A stretch of 64,000 nt of DNA from Kappaphycus alvarezii (GCA_002205965.3 NADL03000517.1:744001-808000); one strand, 5' to 3'; shown: positions 1 through 11,769, numbered from the stretch's first letter. Notes: a model not told the origin generated them from the sequence alone. Numbers and translations are program-made.

Positions 1-143
1 ACTTCTTCCTCTTGGGGCTCTGACTGTCCGTCGTCGCGACATAAGTTGGGGAGAACACTTCAAAGAACGTCCTTCGAGGGCATAAAGATCCCTACAAAGG
101 GCAGATACTGCGCGAACAGCACACCAGTCTTTGAACAAGTATT

Positions 144-898
144 ATGGAAAACACGGAAAATCTAAAAGCATTAGAGGATATACTCGCTGTGCTCAAGAAA
201 ATTGGTGCCGACTATAACACTGCAAAAGAAGACATTATTAGTGCAGATGAATTTATTGCAAGGATTGTCGGCCGCGAGGCGCAGTCCGCTGCCGTTCGCC
301 TGTTTGATGAAGCTCGGCAGATAGCCGAATCGATGGAATACAGATCACGTATATATGAAGATTATAACAATGGCTACTCCAAGTTTGTGGCGTTTTAATT
401 CCCAACGGATATACCAATTCAACCTAGTGCCTCAATTAATCCCAAAGATGTAAATTGGACACAGGAGTGGGCACGTAGAGCTGTTATAAATTGCGGTACC
501 GTTCTGAGCTCCAGGAAGGAACAATGCTATTAAATACCGGGGTTTTGCAAGAAAGAGCAATGTTAGCGTTCAATCTTTCTAGAGAAGTATGCATTGGTAG
601 TGGAGTGAAGAACAACACATTGGAAGAACTGTTTGATATATTTTTGCAGTGGAAGGAGGTTAAATATGATGCACTGAGGGAACGGCGAGACTATTTGTCT
701 TACAGGGCTATCGATGCTACTGGTGCCGATCATCTCGAGAGGTTGACGGAAGCGGAGAAAGTCTCCAATAGTATGAGGCCGGCCGCACATAAGCATCGCA
801 TGTCACTCGTTATGAAGGTAGTGGAAGATGAAACTAAAATAAGAGCCAAAAAGAATGCAGGAAGTAACCTTGGGAGTAGCAGCGGTCCAAACACCTGA
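144..898 (+). pseudogene. Gag-like region of the DIRS-type element
   Basis: Two open stretches (144-398 and 491-898) read as one charged, helical protein. After the stop at 396-398 the first frame stays sensible for about 110 bases, and the reading then shifts to the second frame near 500. The second part is rich in Lys, Glu and Arg and ends in a Gly/Ser/Asn tail, as retrotransposon Gag proteins often do. I see no zinc knuckle. The assignment rests on its place upstream of the reverse transcriptase; the sequence itself is not diagnostic. Confidence 0.45.
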
Positions 899-1722
899 AA
901 ACATGGTGAAAAGAAGGGCAATAAGGCTAGCTTCAAGAGGACGTCTCGATAAGATAATAAGGCCTCTAAGAATGCCAGTCAATTATTGACAGCTCTCAAA
1001 AGAGCAGCACAAAAGGGTCCGATAACGCGACAGGCGACGCTAAGAGAGCGGCCACCGGCGACAGACAGTAGTAGGCAAAGGGAGTAGCGCGTGGTGAGCA
1101 CTCGAAGGTGAGCATGGATTAGATTGCTCACGTTGTGGCAGAATTGGTTCATTTATGAAAGATTGGTCCTGGGGAGGAACCAAGATATAGGTGGACTTGT
1201 GGCGGTCCGAGCTGGTTTGCAACCAGCGGGAATGGGAGGCAATAAAATACGGGATATTCGATCTGCCGAATATTACTGTGGCCCGATTCAAACAAATCTC
1301 TTTGAAGGATCTGTCCTGGACATCCTGGACGGAAGAGGAGAAAGCCTTCGCGGAAGAAAAGATTTAAAAGAGACTGAAGGAAACGCGTTTGGAGGGAGCT
1401 GTCCCCACGGGAGACATTGTACTTTCCCTACTTGTCGACAGAACTTATTTCCAAAAACGAGAATGGAAAGTTGAGATCAGTGGCAGGTTTACACTATTTG
1501 TCGAGCCATTGGCATCCAAGTCACAAGAAGGTAAAACTATAGAGTAATTTGCTGCAAAGCTTATAAAACGGGATTGTATGCTAGCTTTCGATCTAAAAGG
1601 CGGTACAATCACTACTGTATTCACACGGCAATAGGACACTACTCTACAGTCAAATTTGGAAACCGGTACTTCCAATACATCGCCTTTCCCTTCGGATGGA
1701 GTTTAAGTGACTTATGGTTTGT

Positions 1723-1774
1723 ACGACTAACAAGCCGACTATGGGCATACGACTAACAAGCCGACTATGGGCAT
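1723..1774 (+). repeat. 26-bp tandem duplication inside the reverse transcriptase
   Basis: A 26-base unit beginning ACGACTAACAAGCCGACTAT is present twice, perfectly, at 1723-1748 and 1749-1774. Since 26 is not a multiple of three, the duplication shifts the frame between the PFG region and the YxDD box. It looks like slippage after the element died. Confidence 0.85.
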
Positions 1775-1952
1775 ATCTAAGGAAGCGGTACGGTTGGCGA
1801 ATTATGGACTATATGGACGGAATTTTAATATGCCCCAATGGGACAAGGAAATCGAGAGCCACCGATTGCAGACGGGCTACCGAGATTATAATGAATGTGA
1901 TGGAACGATACGGGGTACATATCCACCCAGAAAAGGGCGATTTGGCAGTGAT

Positions 1953-2006
1953 GCGTCGAGGTTTGAAGACATGGGGTTGGCGTCGAGGTTTGAAGACCTG
2001 GGGTTG
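1953..2006 (+). repeat. 27-bp tandem duplication inside the reverse transcriptase
   Basis: A 27-base unit beginning GCGTCGAGGTTTGAAGAC is present twice (1953-1979 and 1980-2006) with one mismatch. The unit keeps the frame and repeats the peptide SRFEDMGLA / SRFEDLGLV in one reading. It lies about 200 bases from the 26-bp duplication. Confidence 0.85.
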
Positions 2007-3129
2007 GTCATAAATATTGAGCGTGTGACATTTTCGGTACGGGAATGGATAGTAATCAAATTAGAGTGCGCAAAACGATATTTGATGCGCATGGTACGCA
2101 AAAAGAGGCGGCAGGTAGAGGTCAGAAGGCTGAAGTCTTTTGCGAGAACATGCCAAAGCCTGAATCTAGCTGTTCCGGATATGCGTTTCCACCTCCGTTC
2201 CATATACGAAGTGATTGGAAATTGTCTAGGCGGAAGGGTTCGATTGAACGGAAAAGATATCCGTTTCATCTTGTGAAGGAAGCAGTTAAGAAATCACCTA
2301 GCATCTCGGGAAATTCACTGAACTAAAAATGGAGTAACAGCAACCATATACACCGACTCATTAGATTTGGCGTGGGGAGTGAAGTTGCCATTCGGAGAGC
2401 CAAATGGTGGGCAACAAGGTACATAAGAGGTGTCTAGGTACTGGGACGAGTTTATCAGACAGGTGTATCACATAAAGTACAAGGAGTTACGGAGTGTACG
2501 GTAATCGATACGAGAATTCAAAAATCTGATTACAGCAAAAGAGGGGAATATTGTCAAGTTGTATACAGGAAATATGTGCACCATGTTTATTATCAATGAA
2601 ATGGTATAGAAGTCAAAGAACTTAATGAAAGAGGTCAGAATGACACACGTGTAATTATGGCGGGCCGGAATCCACTTGGAATCCCACTATATCCCCAACA
2701 CGTTAACCTTATACGCAGACCGCCTTTATTTGAGGCGCAAGATAATCTACTATTACTCGGTAACCGACGCGGTAGCAGAGAGCTCATGGACAGGGGCCAT
2801 AGAATCGGATTAAAGTCAGAACTGGAAGTCTGCTTTCATCTGAGACCAAACCTGGAAATAATCCCCCTAGCGGTGCGAAGGCAAAACGAAAATCATTCAA
2901 AGGGGTATTGGACATACCATCCCGACACAGTCAACCTTGGTGGCCGATGGCGGCAGAGGCGGCAACGCACGTCCACATAGTTCAACCAGGAGCGCAGCAG
3001 AACAGGAAACAATGGAAAGTGGCGAGTGTAAACTACAGCCACACAAGCGATTGTATCGTATCAGGGAAAAGGCCCAAGATCACGTCATGACATAAGGCGG
3101 GCAATAAAGCGACAAAAGACCTTCAAGTA

Positions 3130-4080
3130 GGAGCTAATATAATGATGGACGGATGTTAAAACAAAACGCAACGATCCTACGATGCCAAATGGCACAAGTT
3201 TATACGTTTCTGTGATGAAGATCAAAAAATGCCTTTGAAGCACCTGACCTAAACATCTTTGCCTGTGCTGGGTGGCTTTTGGTGGAGGGAAAGTTGGTGC
3301 GAATTCTATAAGAAATTATATACCTGTCATAAATTATAGATACAGAGCAGTGGGTCTGGAAGCTGTTGGGGCGCGTATCAATATGGCCGAAAAAGGCTAC
3401 AATCGCAGGTGCAAAATTGTAGATCAGAAAGTATCTCGCGTGCCAACGACACTGGCTCATGTTGATATAATTCAAGAACGTAGAAATGAAGCAGCACGTG
3501 GCAGGGACTTCGTACTTGCACGGGGTTGTAACCCTATCGTGATGCAGTACTACATCTTTGGCCTTTGGCCGTCCGTGATTGACAGCCAACTTTAGGTTAT
3601 GCTGGATCCAGGAAGTATCAAAGCTCAAGATAGTTTACACTATACCGGCGATAACTTCTGGAAGAAAAGGAAAGGATAGGAAAACGTTACGACTAGAGCG
3701 AAAAAGGAGTTGTGGCACCGACCAATCACATCCGTTGGACGTAATATCTGAATGGTAAGAGTTTCAGATTGGACAGAGGAAACCGGCGAAATATTTCTTT
3801 GAGATCAGGGGACAGCGACACAAACAGCCTTCATCAAACACTCAAGATGAGTGGCTAAAACAGTGCGTACGAGGATCGCAAGGGGGAAACAGCTGCCCTT
3901 GGAGCAGCGTCTTGCGCTTTCGCCACAGGTGTACCTGTCATCAAGTTGCACGCCGACTGGGCGTTAGATGGAAGAAAATTCGAAAATACGTACTATGACC
4001 CTTCAAATGTAATTGATTACCGTGCAAGCGTGTGGTTTCGCGACCTTCTACAAAAAAAGTCTCCGCATGTACTTGGCATT
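3130..4080 (+). pseudogene. Tyrosine recombinase of the DIRS-type element
   Basis: The reading SYDAKWHKFIRFCDED (about 3177-3225) fits the SAM-like N-terminal domain of tyrosine recombinases. It is followed, after a frame change, by IFACAGWLLVEGKLV and NSIRNYIPVINYRYRAVGLE (about 3255-3365), typical of the core-binding domain of algal DIRS recombinases. Near 3880-3995 the segment ETAALGAASCAFATGVP, then HADWALDGRKFENTYYDPS, matches the C-terminal HxxR...H/W...Y region, with the nucleophile Tyr in the NTYYDP context. The frame breaks several times. In DIRS elements this enzyme inserts circular cDNA without making a target duplication. Confidence 0.65.
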
Positions 4081-4219
4081 TCATGCGATTTGTATTTATA
4101 ATCCAATGTGTGAAAAGAGCTGTGGAGCAGTGTGTACATTCCACGCAATCAATAATGATATATATTGCGCTGCATTTTTCTGGAATTATCACAACTTCCT
4201 CCTCTTCTGGCTCTGACTG

Positions 4220-4600
4220 CACCCATCTACGGCCCTATCATTTTCTCTTTTACGTTCAAAACGGGCTTTCTACTGAAGACATTTAGAAATACCACTAATG
4301 TGCGGTATTAGAGGAAACTTACGATATGTACAAAGAAAAAGACGCAACATAATCTTTTCAGGGGTGCACATAATGAATTTCTACTGTACTTCACTGTACT
4401 TTACTATCTCGTACCTGTTATTTTTTTATTTAATTTTTATGCTGTACAATAGTTGCAACTACTGTACAAAATATTCTTGGACCTAGATCGCCCGTGTGTC
4501 CGATATATAGCCTGGAACACGATGACGCCTCGGCCATATTGAAAGTAGACACCTTTCTGAAAAAACCCTTTCCACCCTCCATCTACTGCCAACATCTGTT
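4220..4600. other. AT-rich spacer between two retroelements
   Basis: No coding signal was recognised. The stretch is AT-rich with T runs and holds short TACTGTACTTCACTGTACTT-like direct repeats near 4383-4402, part of the TACAGTAC-type motif family seen through the window. Confidence 0.5.
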
Positions 4601-4639
4601 TCCACCTGCTTCGCTCATCGATCGGCCGACATAATACTT

Positions 4640-5530
4640 CTCTGGAGGGCCGATAACCTCAGAGCCAGCGCGGTCGCGTTCTGCGGCACGAGCGACGTTC
4701 CAAATTTCTTCTTTTTCTTCGAACAATTTGAGATAGAATCCAAGTCCAGCGAGGAGAAAGAAATTACTCTCCTCGAACACCTGGATGGCGCCGGGCTTGG
4801 CTTTTATTGCGATAAGTTTGCGTAGAACGTAGCGATCGTCCTCGAAGCAAAACTACCGTGGCGTCAAACATAATTGTTTTTCGATCATTTCGCCAAGGAT
4901 GGGGTTCCCGAGGTCTTCATTTGCCAAGCTCTAGAAATTAAGCTTGACTTACAATAAATTAATGGCTCTCTAAATGAAATGGAGCGCCTACAAGATGAGA
5001 CAGTGTTCAGAAACATCGCTAGGATCGACTTCTTCGCACTGCCGCCTTTTAAGACCAGGAGTTGGAGAATTTCTTTACATTCCGAGGACCTGAAGATTAT
5101 TCGGGAACCTTCAAGGCATTGAAATATTTTCATTCAAATCTTATCGCGTTTGTCAGTCCTTCTAATTGCATTGCCGAGGCAAGGTTGTTGGTTCGTCCTG
5201 ATTCGCGGTTGAGGAATATTAAAGATAATATGGACTCTCCTGCTGAAGATCTTGCAAATCTGACGTTGTTTCTGAAGAAGGGTAAGGGAGAAAGAAAGGC
5301 TGGGTCATCTTCAGCTCTGAAAATGAACAATCGGGTTCGCCAGTGCTCTTACTGCAATGAGATTAGATAGAATGGCATGAACTGCGAAAATAATCCGCAG
5401 AGAAATACCCGCTGTCCCCTCTGTGAAAAGATAGGTCACTTCGAAGCTCCGTGCTGGTCTTTTGGCGGAATAAAGGTGGCGGATCGTGGAGAAGCCGGCG
5501 ATAAAGAAGAAGAAGGGGAAGGAAATGGTT
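4640..5530 (+). pseudogene. Gag with tandem zinc knuckles (gypsy element A)
   Basis: The stretch around 4690-4800 reads as a capsid-like segment (FFEQFEIESKSSEEKE), as in gypsy Gag. Near 5340-5460 two zinc knuckles lie in tandem. The second, CPLCEKIGHFEAPC, is a perfect C-X2-C-X4-H-X4-C. In the first, CSYCNEIR followed by a stop and NGMNC, the stop falls exactly where the His should be. An acidic tail ends at a stop at about 5530. Several frame changes lie upstream. Confidence 0.65.
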
Positions 5531-5839
5531 GATTAAACATCATCAGAGAAGACTCGTCCAACAGTGATCATCACAGGATGAAGGCGTCATTGTCTCAAAT
5601 AGAAACGCTGAAGTAGAGGCACTGCCGAAACTGCTTCGTCAGAATGATCATGGAGGCATCCATATCTCATGAATTGTCACTGCACCCCAAGATAGCACCA
5701 CGCAGCCAAGGCCAACGCTTCCGCCGGAGGAGTTTCGCATTTTGATCCGCAAGAATAAGGCTCAGAAATCGAATCGTGGTAAGAAGAATTAAAATAAGCT
5801 GCATGAGTACGTCGGGAAATACGACTTTTTCCCCGAGCT

Positions 5840-6180
5840 TGCAAACGCCAATTGCGGTTTAACATTGGGACATATTCTTCGTAGATATGCTGAAGGAGCT
5901 ATTAAGTTTATGCGAAGTGTTCTCGCAAAACAGTCAATTTATTGTGTTGTAGTCGTTTCGAATTCATGTACTCGTTTGTTGCAACTGGCTCGGCACAGAG
6001 CGTACGGTATCGAAGTCTGGGCTCTACTGGATTCTAGAGCCGTGACCACTGCGATGTCAGCCGTTTTATCTCTCCGGTTGAATCTTTCACCAAACTATAC
6101 CTGGAAGAGAATTACCGTCGCGAGTGGTGACTGTTCTTCACTGGTTGGCTCGTTGTTGAAAGTACCAACGATTTGAAAGC
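5840..6180 (+). pseudogene. Retropepsin-like segment (gypsy element A)
   Basis: The reading VWALLDSRAVTTAMSAVL (about 6020-6075) has the layout of a retroviral-type aspartic protease active site, DSGA, with Gly replaced by Arg. Its place between zinc knuckles and reverse transcriptase supports the call. The changed Gly would destroy activity. Confidence 0.5.
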
Positions 6181-6719
6181 CAAGCAGTCAAATTGAACTT
6201 CCTCGTTTTCGAAAAGTCTCCGTTAGATATTATCATCATTATTGTTATTATATAGGGCTCATCATGCCCTCGGCTATGCTTGCAAACACGGATCTCGGAG
6301 CTCAGTGTGTGCGCATGCAAACAGGCTCCGAGGAAGTGGTTCTCCCGCTCGAGCCAGATAATTAATCTATCGAGAAGAGAATGGTCGAAGGCGAAGATAT
6401 TGGGACCCCTAAAGAGGAGTTTACATCCGATTCAAATGATGGTCCGGAGTCGTCAGACTCATCAGAAGAGAAAATAGTCCTGGCTATCCGCGAAGATAAA
6501 CCTACTGGAAGTGACGGAGCGCCTACCTGTTAGGAAGTTAATATCGATGAAGAAAAAAAAGAAGAAATGCATGACGCTCTAAGGACTCGACTCGTTCACT
6601 TGCAAAAATAAACGCAGGCTGAGATCAGTAGCTTGCTCCGCGACACAAGAATAGTCTCTTGGTCTACATACGAACAACAACCTGCGTCAGTTCTAAAGAA
6701 AAACTCTTTCTAAATGAAG

Positions 6720-8010
6720 TACCCTACTCTGGTCTAACGAAGGGCTCGTCGAATATCGCCTCGACATAACGAGATTGCCCGTAAGGAAATGGACAACATG
6801 TTGGAAGAGGATATTATTACCCCCGTATCTTCCGCCTGGTCATCTCTTGTTGTAATTGTAAACAAGAGGGACGGAATAAGCCACTTCTCTGCGGACTACG
6901 AAACTTTAAACCGGGAAATTGAAGGCCGATCAAAGGCTGCTACCCAAGATACAAGAAATATTAGACAACCTAAAGGTTAGCTCCGTCTTCATCGCCCTAT
7001 ATGCCTGGATGGGTATTTTCAGATAAGCATGGGTGTAGATTGAAAAGAGGTCTCGACTTTCTTCAGCAGAAAAAGCTCGAAGTGATGTCATTTAGTCTAA
7101 TAAATGCGCCCTCTACGTTACATAAAATGATGGAAAGCATCTTAAGGGTTATTATCTTTGCTCGTGTCTACTGATGACTTCGTCGCGTTCTCTAACTCCA
7201 TAGAGGAGCACATCAAACATCCAAGGGTCGTCTTCGAAGCCGTAGGAGAGGCTGGCCTAAAGCTTAAGTATAACAAGTGCGAGTTCGCCAGGCCGTTGGT
7301 TGAGCTACTCAGGCATTGTATCGATAAGAACGGAGTGCTCATAGACGATGTTAAGATTAAAAGCATAAAGAAGGCAACAATTCCTACGAATACGAATGAA
7401 TTTAGCGGGTCCCTTGGCCTTGCGGGGCACTACCACCATTTTATCAAAAACTCTGCAGGTATATCCGCCAATCTTCATGGCGCGACTTAGGGAAACAAGA
7501 AGTTTAAATGGCCACAGGCGCTGTTCTTCGCTTTCGAGACTCTTAAAGAAAGGCTTCCCTCGCCGCCTGTACCAGCTTTTCGGACTTCGGGTCTTCTTTT
7601 ATTGTGATAAATGACGCTTAAATTGTCGGTTTTTTGCGATGTTCTCGCGCAAAAGAAGGAAGAAGACAAGATTAATCCCGTGCGATGGGCAAGAAGAACG
7701 ATTTATTCGGCGAAACGGAATTATTCAGCTGCGAAAGGGAAGAGATCACCGTTATCTTTGCCTTGAGGAAATTTAGAGTTGATCTTTTGGCAACTGAAAT
7801 GTTTCAGTTGGCAACAGGCCACTAAGATCTTCGTTAAGCCTTCAAGAAGAATGATGTACAGGAAGGATTCGCGCGGTGGATGGACTTCCTTGCAGAGGAT
7901 GAGTTCGAAGTCGAGTATACACTCGCCGAAAAGAATACAAGGGCCGACTATCCCTCTCGCACAGCTCCAGCTGGGCTCCGGCTATCTTCCGAAGCCGATG
8001 AGAGAGAACT
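6720..8010 (+). pseudogene. Reverse transcriptase and RNase H (gypsy element A)
   Basis: The polymerase opens with EIARKEMDNMLEEDIITPVS then AWSSLVVIVNKRDG and HFSADYETLNRE (about 6770-6920), the classic gypsy entry. The catalytic box reads VYTDDFVAFS at about 7160, followed by EHIKHPRVVFEAVGEAGLKL and KYNKCEFA, all standard gypsy RT blocks. The segment VLAQKKEEDKINPVRWARRT (about 7640-7700) begins RNase H, and a W.DFLAEDEFEVEYTLAEKN then ADY.SR end lies at 7880-7960. There are stops and at least four frame changes, so no protein is made. Confidence 0.7.
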
Positions 8011-8029
8011 GAGTGTCGTGATGTAGTCC

Positions 8030-8365
8030 GTCGCCTCTGAGGAAGAACTCCCATCTGAACCCTTTCTGCTCTACGTTATACTTCATTTAAAATTCATTTA
8101 TTTATCCCCGCCTTGGAGACTTGGACTCTGGTGTCTTATACAGACAACAATTTCCAAGTCGTCGTAGTTGAAAACAAACTTACCTCCAAAGGAGATACTC
8201 AGCGCCGCTGGACTATTTGTACACCGCTTTTCCCCGGCTTCGCACCCCCCTCCGGTTCTTTTGATTCGATTCTTCGCAAGGTCATATCATTCCACGGACT
8301 ACGGCCGGACCTAAAAACCCAAAAGAAAATTATACCGTCCAGCCGTGCAAGGAATCTCCCCCGAT
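8030..8365. other. Unassigned junction between the two gypsy-like elements
   Basis: An open stretch (8113-8451, +) shows no family I can name. One reading, DSGVLYRQQFPSRRS, vaguely recalls the start of a gypsy integrase region but is too weak to call. Confidence 0.3.
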
Positions 8366-10150
8366 CTATGAGCTCAACTGGAGAGCTGTGCTACTGCATA
8401 GAGGGGTGCTTGAAAAAAAATAGGAACAGCGGACAGTCTTTGAGTCTTTGACTGTTTCTGATGGGTTGAAAATTGTCCGATGAGATATCCCATAACTAGA
8501 AAAGAACACATAAGCACTGCGCACTCCACTAAAACCGGTTTTTGTGACAGGAATGAATAAGTCTGGTCCTGGCGGTAGTGGTGCTTGAAGAGATGAAATG
8601 TTGAATCTCGGAAATAGATTCTGACGGCGAGGGGTTATCGTACAGATTTCATAGGAAGAGGTTTTTTCAGGGAGTGCTTTTGAGCTCCACATTTATCTGG
8701 GAATGCTCTCGAATGAATACTAGGCGGTAGTTTGGGTACATTTCATGGAGAGACGCACCGGCGACATCGATATGGCCGATATTCCATTGTAAGTAGGCAG
8801 CTGTTCCGAAGAGAAAGCGGATGATGGTTTTCGGCCAATTAGGATTTTTCGCAGTGAAGTCGAAGTGGAGGTGCGGTTGCATGCGATCAGCACAGGTCTA
8901 GCATCTTAACTTGAGATCTAGATCAAATGATAATGAGTGCTTGAAGCTTAATTTCATTTTGAGCGTAATGTATTTCACAGCTTTCGTTTTTGTTCTGTTT
9001 TGAATCCACTTAAAGATGTCCTCGAAATTCATTGTCTCGTGCTGTATTTTTTTTGAGCTTCTGTCAACTTAGCGGTTTTATGTTACGCGTGAGCCTGTCG
9101 AAACGATTTGTCAGGGTGAGGAGATTGCCCAGAATGGCGTATAGTTCTGGTCATGTAGTAAGGAAAAAGGTGAGGTACGGGTTGTAGTCATTGAAGTCTT
9201 TCGATAGTACTTGGATGTACGTGTTAGTTGTAGATTCCCAGACGCATATGATGTTATCTTCGAGTGCGGTCATATATCGCACGAAGAAAGATCCTAGGTG
9301 TAGTTCAGAACTCGACTTGAGCCGAGAGATTTAGTCGAAATACCCGAAAAGCAGTAATTTCATGTTTAGAAAGATGATTTAATACAGCTCTTCGGTTTTT
9401 TCCAATATAGCTGTGACTTATGTTATTGTATTTACATATTGCGTCCTGTGAGGTAATTTCCCGAAATTAAGAGGCTACGTTTGCAGTGGAGAGAGCTGAT
9501 CTTGTGGCGCTTAAAAGCGTCGCGCTGATACGTTCAGCTCTGGAGTTTTCCTGATTTAAATGCGCCGTTCCGAGTTTCGGTGTGTTTCCGTGGATACATT
9601 AAAGTTCAATGAATGTCTTGGTTTGACATTTGTAAGGGTTGTTGAGGGACTGTAAAGCGCTTTAGGTGGGTGGACAGAAAGCCTAGAGGTCTTTACTTAC
9701 TGGCTTGCTAATGCTACAACAGGTTATCGGGCCGTGAGTGGAAGAAGCAAGATGATGTGGCTATGAATATGATTATGATTGTGTATGATTGTGTAATGAG
9801 ATGTATTTGGTGTCTTTTTCTTGTGGCCAATGGAGTTAAATAAGGCTCTGGATTTGCTTGGCCATGTTTTAATTCTTAATATTTTCCTTAGCGATAGCTT
9901 TGCTCCTGTTTTTAAGTGGAATAAGTAGCGAAATTGCCAATCAGCGTGGCAGTGGGGAAGTGAAGAATGCAATGTGGAATTGTCGAGGTTTAATATTGCC
10001 GCGTGGAACACGTCTTGGTTGTCGTATCGATTTAACTTGATGAAGATCAACTTGAACTTGATGAAGAAAGTGTTGTAATTTTTCGGGTGCATTCCGTGTT
10101 GCGATAGGTGTTGCGGGTTCGAGGAGAGTTCCTACAGAGATAGTTCGCAA
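8366..10150 (-). mobile_element. Fragment of a second gypsy-like element (gag to protease linker), minus strand
   Basis: On the minus strand, 10150-9724 reads in two frames as a Gag-like segment: PEKLQHFLHQVQVDLHQVKS, then, in the next frame, ILRIKTWPSKSRALFNSIG, which fits the W..F...L...FG end of gypsy capsids. Near 8720-8690 YRLVFIREHSQINVELKS resembles the end of a retropepsin domain (LGxDFL..H.A.I). From 8690 to 8366 the reading ITPRRQNLFPRFNISS, LPPGPDLFIP, GFSGVRSAY and GISHRTIFNPS matches the linker between protease and reverse transcriptase. No reverse transcriptase follows. It points towards element A, tail to tail. Similarity is weak residue by residue; the call rests on the order of motifs. 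Confidence 0.45.
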
Positions 10151-10379
10151 TTATTGTAAGCAATGTACAAAATACTGGTTTCCATGTGCTTCTAGTTGAG
10201 TAGGATCATGCCTATAGACGCAGGAAGTTATATCCCTATTGTTGTTGTCTGTAAAACGCAATAATATTTTCGGTGCTCTGTTTCGTCCGGCGTGTTACGA
10301 AATTCAGCTCATGAAAAAATTAAAAAATTAAATACCGGAGAAGAAATTTTTATTTAGTATGACGAGTAGGCGAAAAAGG

Positions 10380-11580
10380 TTATATCGAACATTTATTAGC
10401 CCCAAATCGTCCTAGACTGTAAACCTCGTCCCTGCTTACTTCAGCTCGCATCAATTATACGACAAAACGCTCTGTTCTCAAATAACGACTCAACGGCATG
10501 TTTTTACACTACCTTCTCCGCCGTTGCACGAGTAACTGTCACAAACTTGCAAGCGCATTACGGTCTGCGATATGCAACGGCACAATAACCGCCATTCATA
10601 CGTTACATAAAACAGTAATGCATGGTTGGTATCAACGCAAATCGAATTTATCAACGAGTAGTTAGAGCTGGCATTACTCGAAACACGAAACGCAAACCGT
10701 TTACGAAGTTTATGTAAAGAATACGTGTCTACGTTCTATAGCGATACACGCTATAGTTTTTTAAGGTAAAAACCTTTCGGCATCCGAATGCCGGCAGAGG
10801 TACAGATTTACGGCCTCGAAAATTTGGTCCACATCTACCGCCATTCACATAGAAGTCCTCTCTATAAGACGTAGTAGATACTGCTGCGATCCGATTACAA
10901 TTTTATGCATAGTTTTGCGAGGATTAGCGAGGCGGAATCTGGGGCACTATCTTGAAGTTTAGTATTGGTTCAGATCTTCAAAACTAGGTCAGATCTTCTG
11001 GGAGACGGTACAAAATTTTGTATCAAGTGAAAGGAACCTCTTGGAGTTTCACGGCGGTCTGATGCAGGAGAGAGCAGGTCTGTACGCCGAAGCTTTCACT
11101 GGGAAAGAATACCATTTACATGGATTCGTGAGCTTCATAAACTGCACCAAAATTGCAATGGAACGTCCTGATGTGGAAAAATATGAAATTCAGCTGCTAT
11201 TCGGGCCATAGAAATATTCACTGCCTCAGTTATCATTCAATATATACTCCAAACGGTCTTATCTTGTGCTTGTGCGGCATTCCGGAAGGGTTATGCACGA
11301 TATCATATTACTGCGTGAGAGCGGCCTAAATAATCAGCCTAATGAGAGATTAAGCATCAATGGAAGGCAGTTCTATATCTTTGGTGATTCGGCATATGTT
11401 CTGAGGCCCTATAAACAGCGTCCTTTCGACCGTCGATTTAACTTAATGGATTCCAATAGCAAGATATTCTCGTTTGCGCGATAGTGTGGAATGGAGCCAC
11501 GAGTACATCAAGTAGATCTTCACGATGAAATATATCGCTCGCGTTTTCAAGATGCGTAAATCTCCTGTTTCCCTTCTCTA
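10380..11580 (+). pseudogene. Harbinger-like (DDE_Tnp_4 type) transposase, decayed
   Basis: The clearest piece, 11266-11484, reads HDIILLRESGLNNQ, then LSINGRQFYIFGDSAYVLRP, which carries the second and third acidic catalytic residues (HD.. and GDSAY) of this family. Upstream, around 11110-11220, DS.AS.TAPKL and CYSGHRNIHCLSY fit the first catalytic block (FIDCTKIAM...GYSGHKRIHCLSYQ). Pieces up to 10770 match the N-terminal region only faintly. Downstream, after a stop at 11482, the sequence continues weakly to about 11580. A SANT-like partner lies convergently downstream, the same arrangement as in the other two Harbinger-like elements here. Confidence 0.6.
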
Positions 11581-11769
11581 CATTCTAGCGTGCATTACAA
11601 AAAAGGGACAAACTCTATCGTATTTGCAGTGTGAAGTACACTCATTGCAAGTGTACCCTCAACTGCATGAACGATCCGTAGATGACTTACTCGACCTTTA
11701 ATAAACACTCATTTTCACATTAATCTACGTAACCCGTGAAAATAAACATCACAAGAACTTGTCAATAAT

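Larger units (their letters stand above)
1400..2830 (+). pseudogene. Reverse transcriptase and RNase H of the DIRS-type element
   Basis: Around 1440-1500 the reading LFPKNENGKLRSVAGLHYL resembles the first reverse transcriptase motif (K.G.R...DLR.LN). At 1575-1720 there is FDLKGGYNHY followed by a QYIAFPFGWSLS segment, the conserved PFG region. The catalytic YxDD box appears as YMDGILI near 1810, with the second Asp changed to Gly. The segment ARTCQSLNLAVPDMRFHL (about 2140-2200) matches the connection between polymerase and RNase H in DIRS/Ngaro elements. RNase H-like pieces include a TDSLDLAWG-type motif near 2355 and HYIPNTLTLYADRLYL near 2685-2730, where an ADxLSR-type end is expected. 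Stops and at least three frame changes make it non-functional. Confidence 0.65.
1..4219 (+). mobile_element. Decayed DIRS/PAT-type tyrosine-recombinase retrotransposon
   Basis: The stretch carries, in order on the plus strand, a gag-like region, a reverse transcriptase, an RNase H-like segment and a tyrosine recombinase. This order, with no aspartic protease or DDE integrase, defines the DIRS order of retrotransposons. Nearly matching 26-base direct repeats lie at the two ends (1-26 and 4194-4219, 23 of 26 identical), which fits the split direct repeats of PAT/Kangaroo-type members. Every domain is broken by stops and frameshifts, so the copy is dead. The left boundary may lie outside the window. 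The family call is an inference from domain order and motifs. Confidence 0.7.
4600..8020 (+). mobile_element. Decayed Ty3/gypsy-type LTR retrotransposon, integrase not found
   Basis: Gag with zinc knuckles, a retropepsin-like segment, reverse transcriptase and RNase H follow in gypsy order on the plus strand. The RNase H end is recognisable near 7880-7960. No HHCC zinc finger or DDE integrase core could be found after it; about 8030-8360 is only doubtfully related, and from 8360 the sequence belongs to another element on the opposite strand. I could not define LTRs. Stops and frameshifts occur in every domain. Confidence 0.7.
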
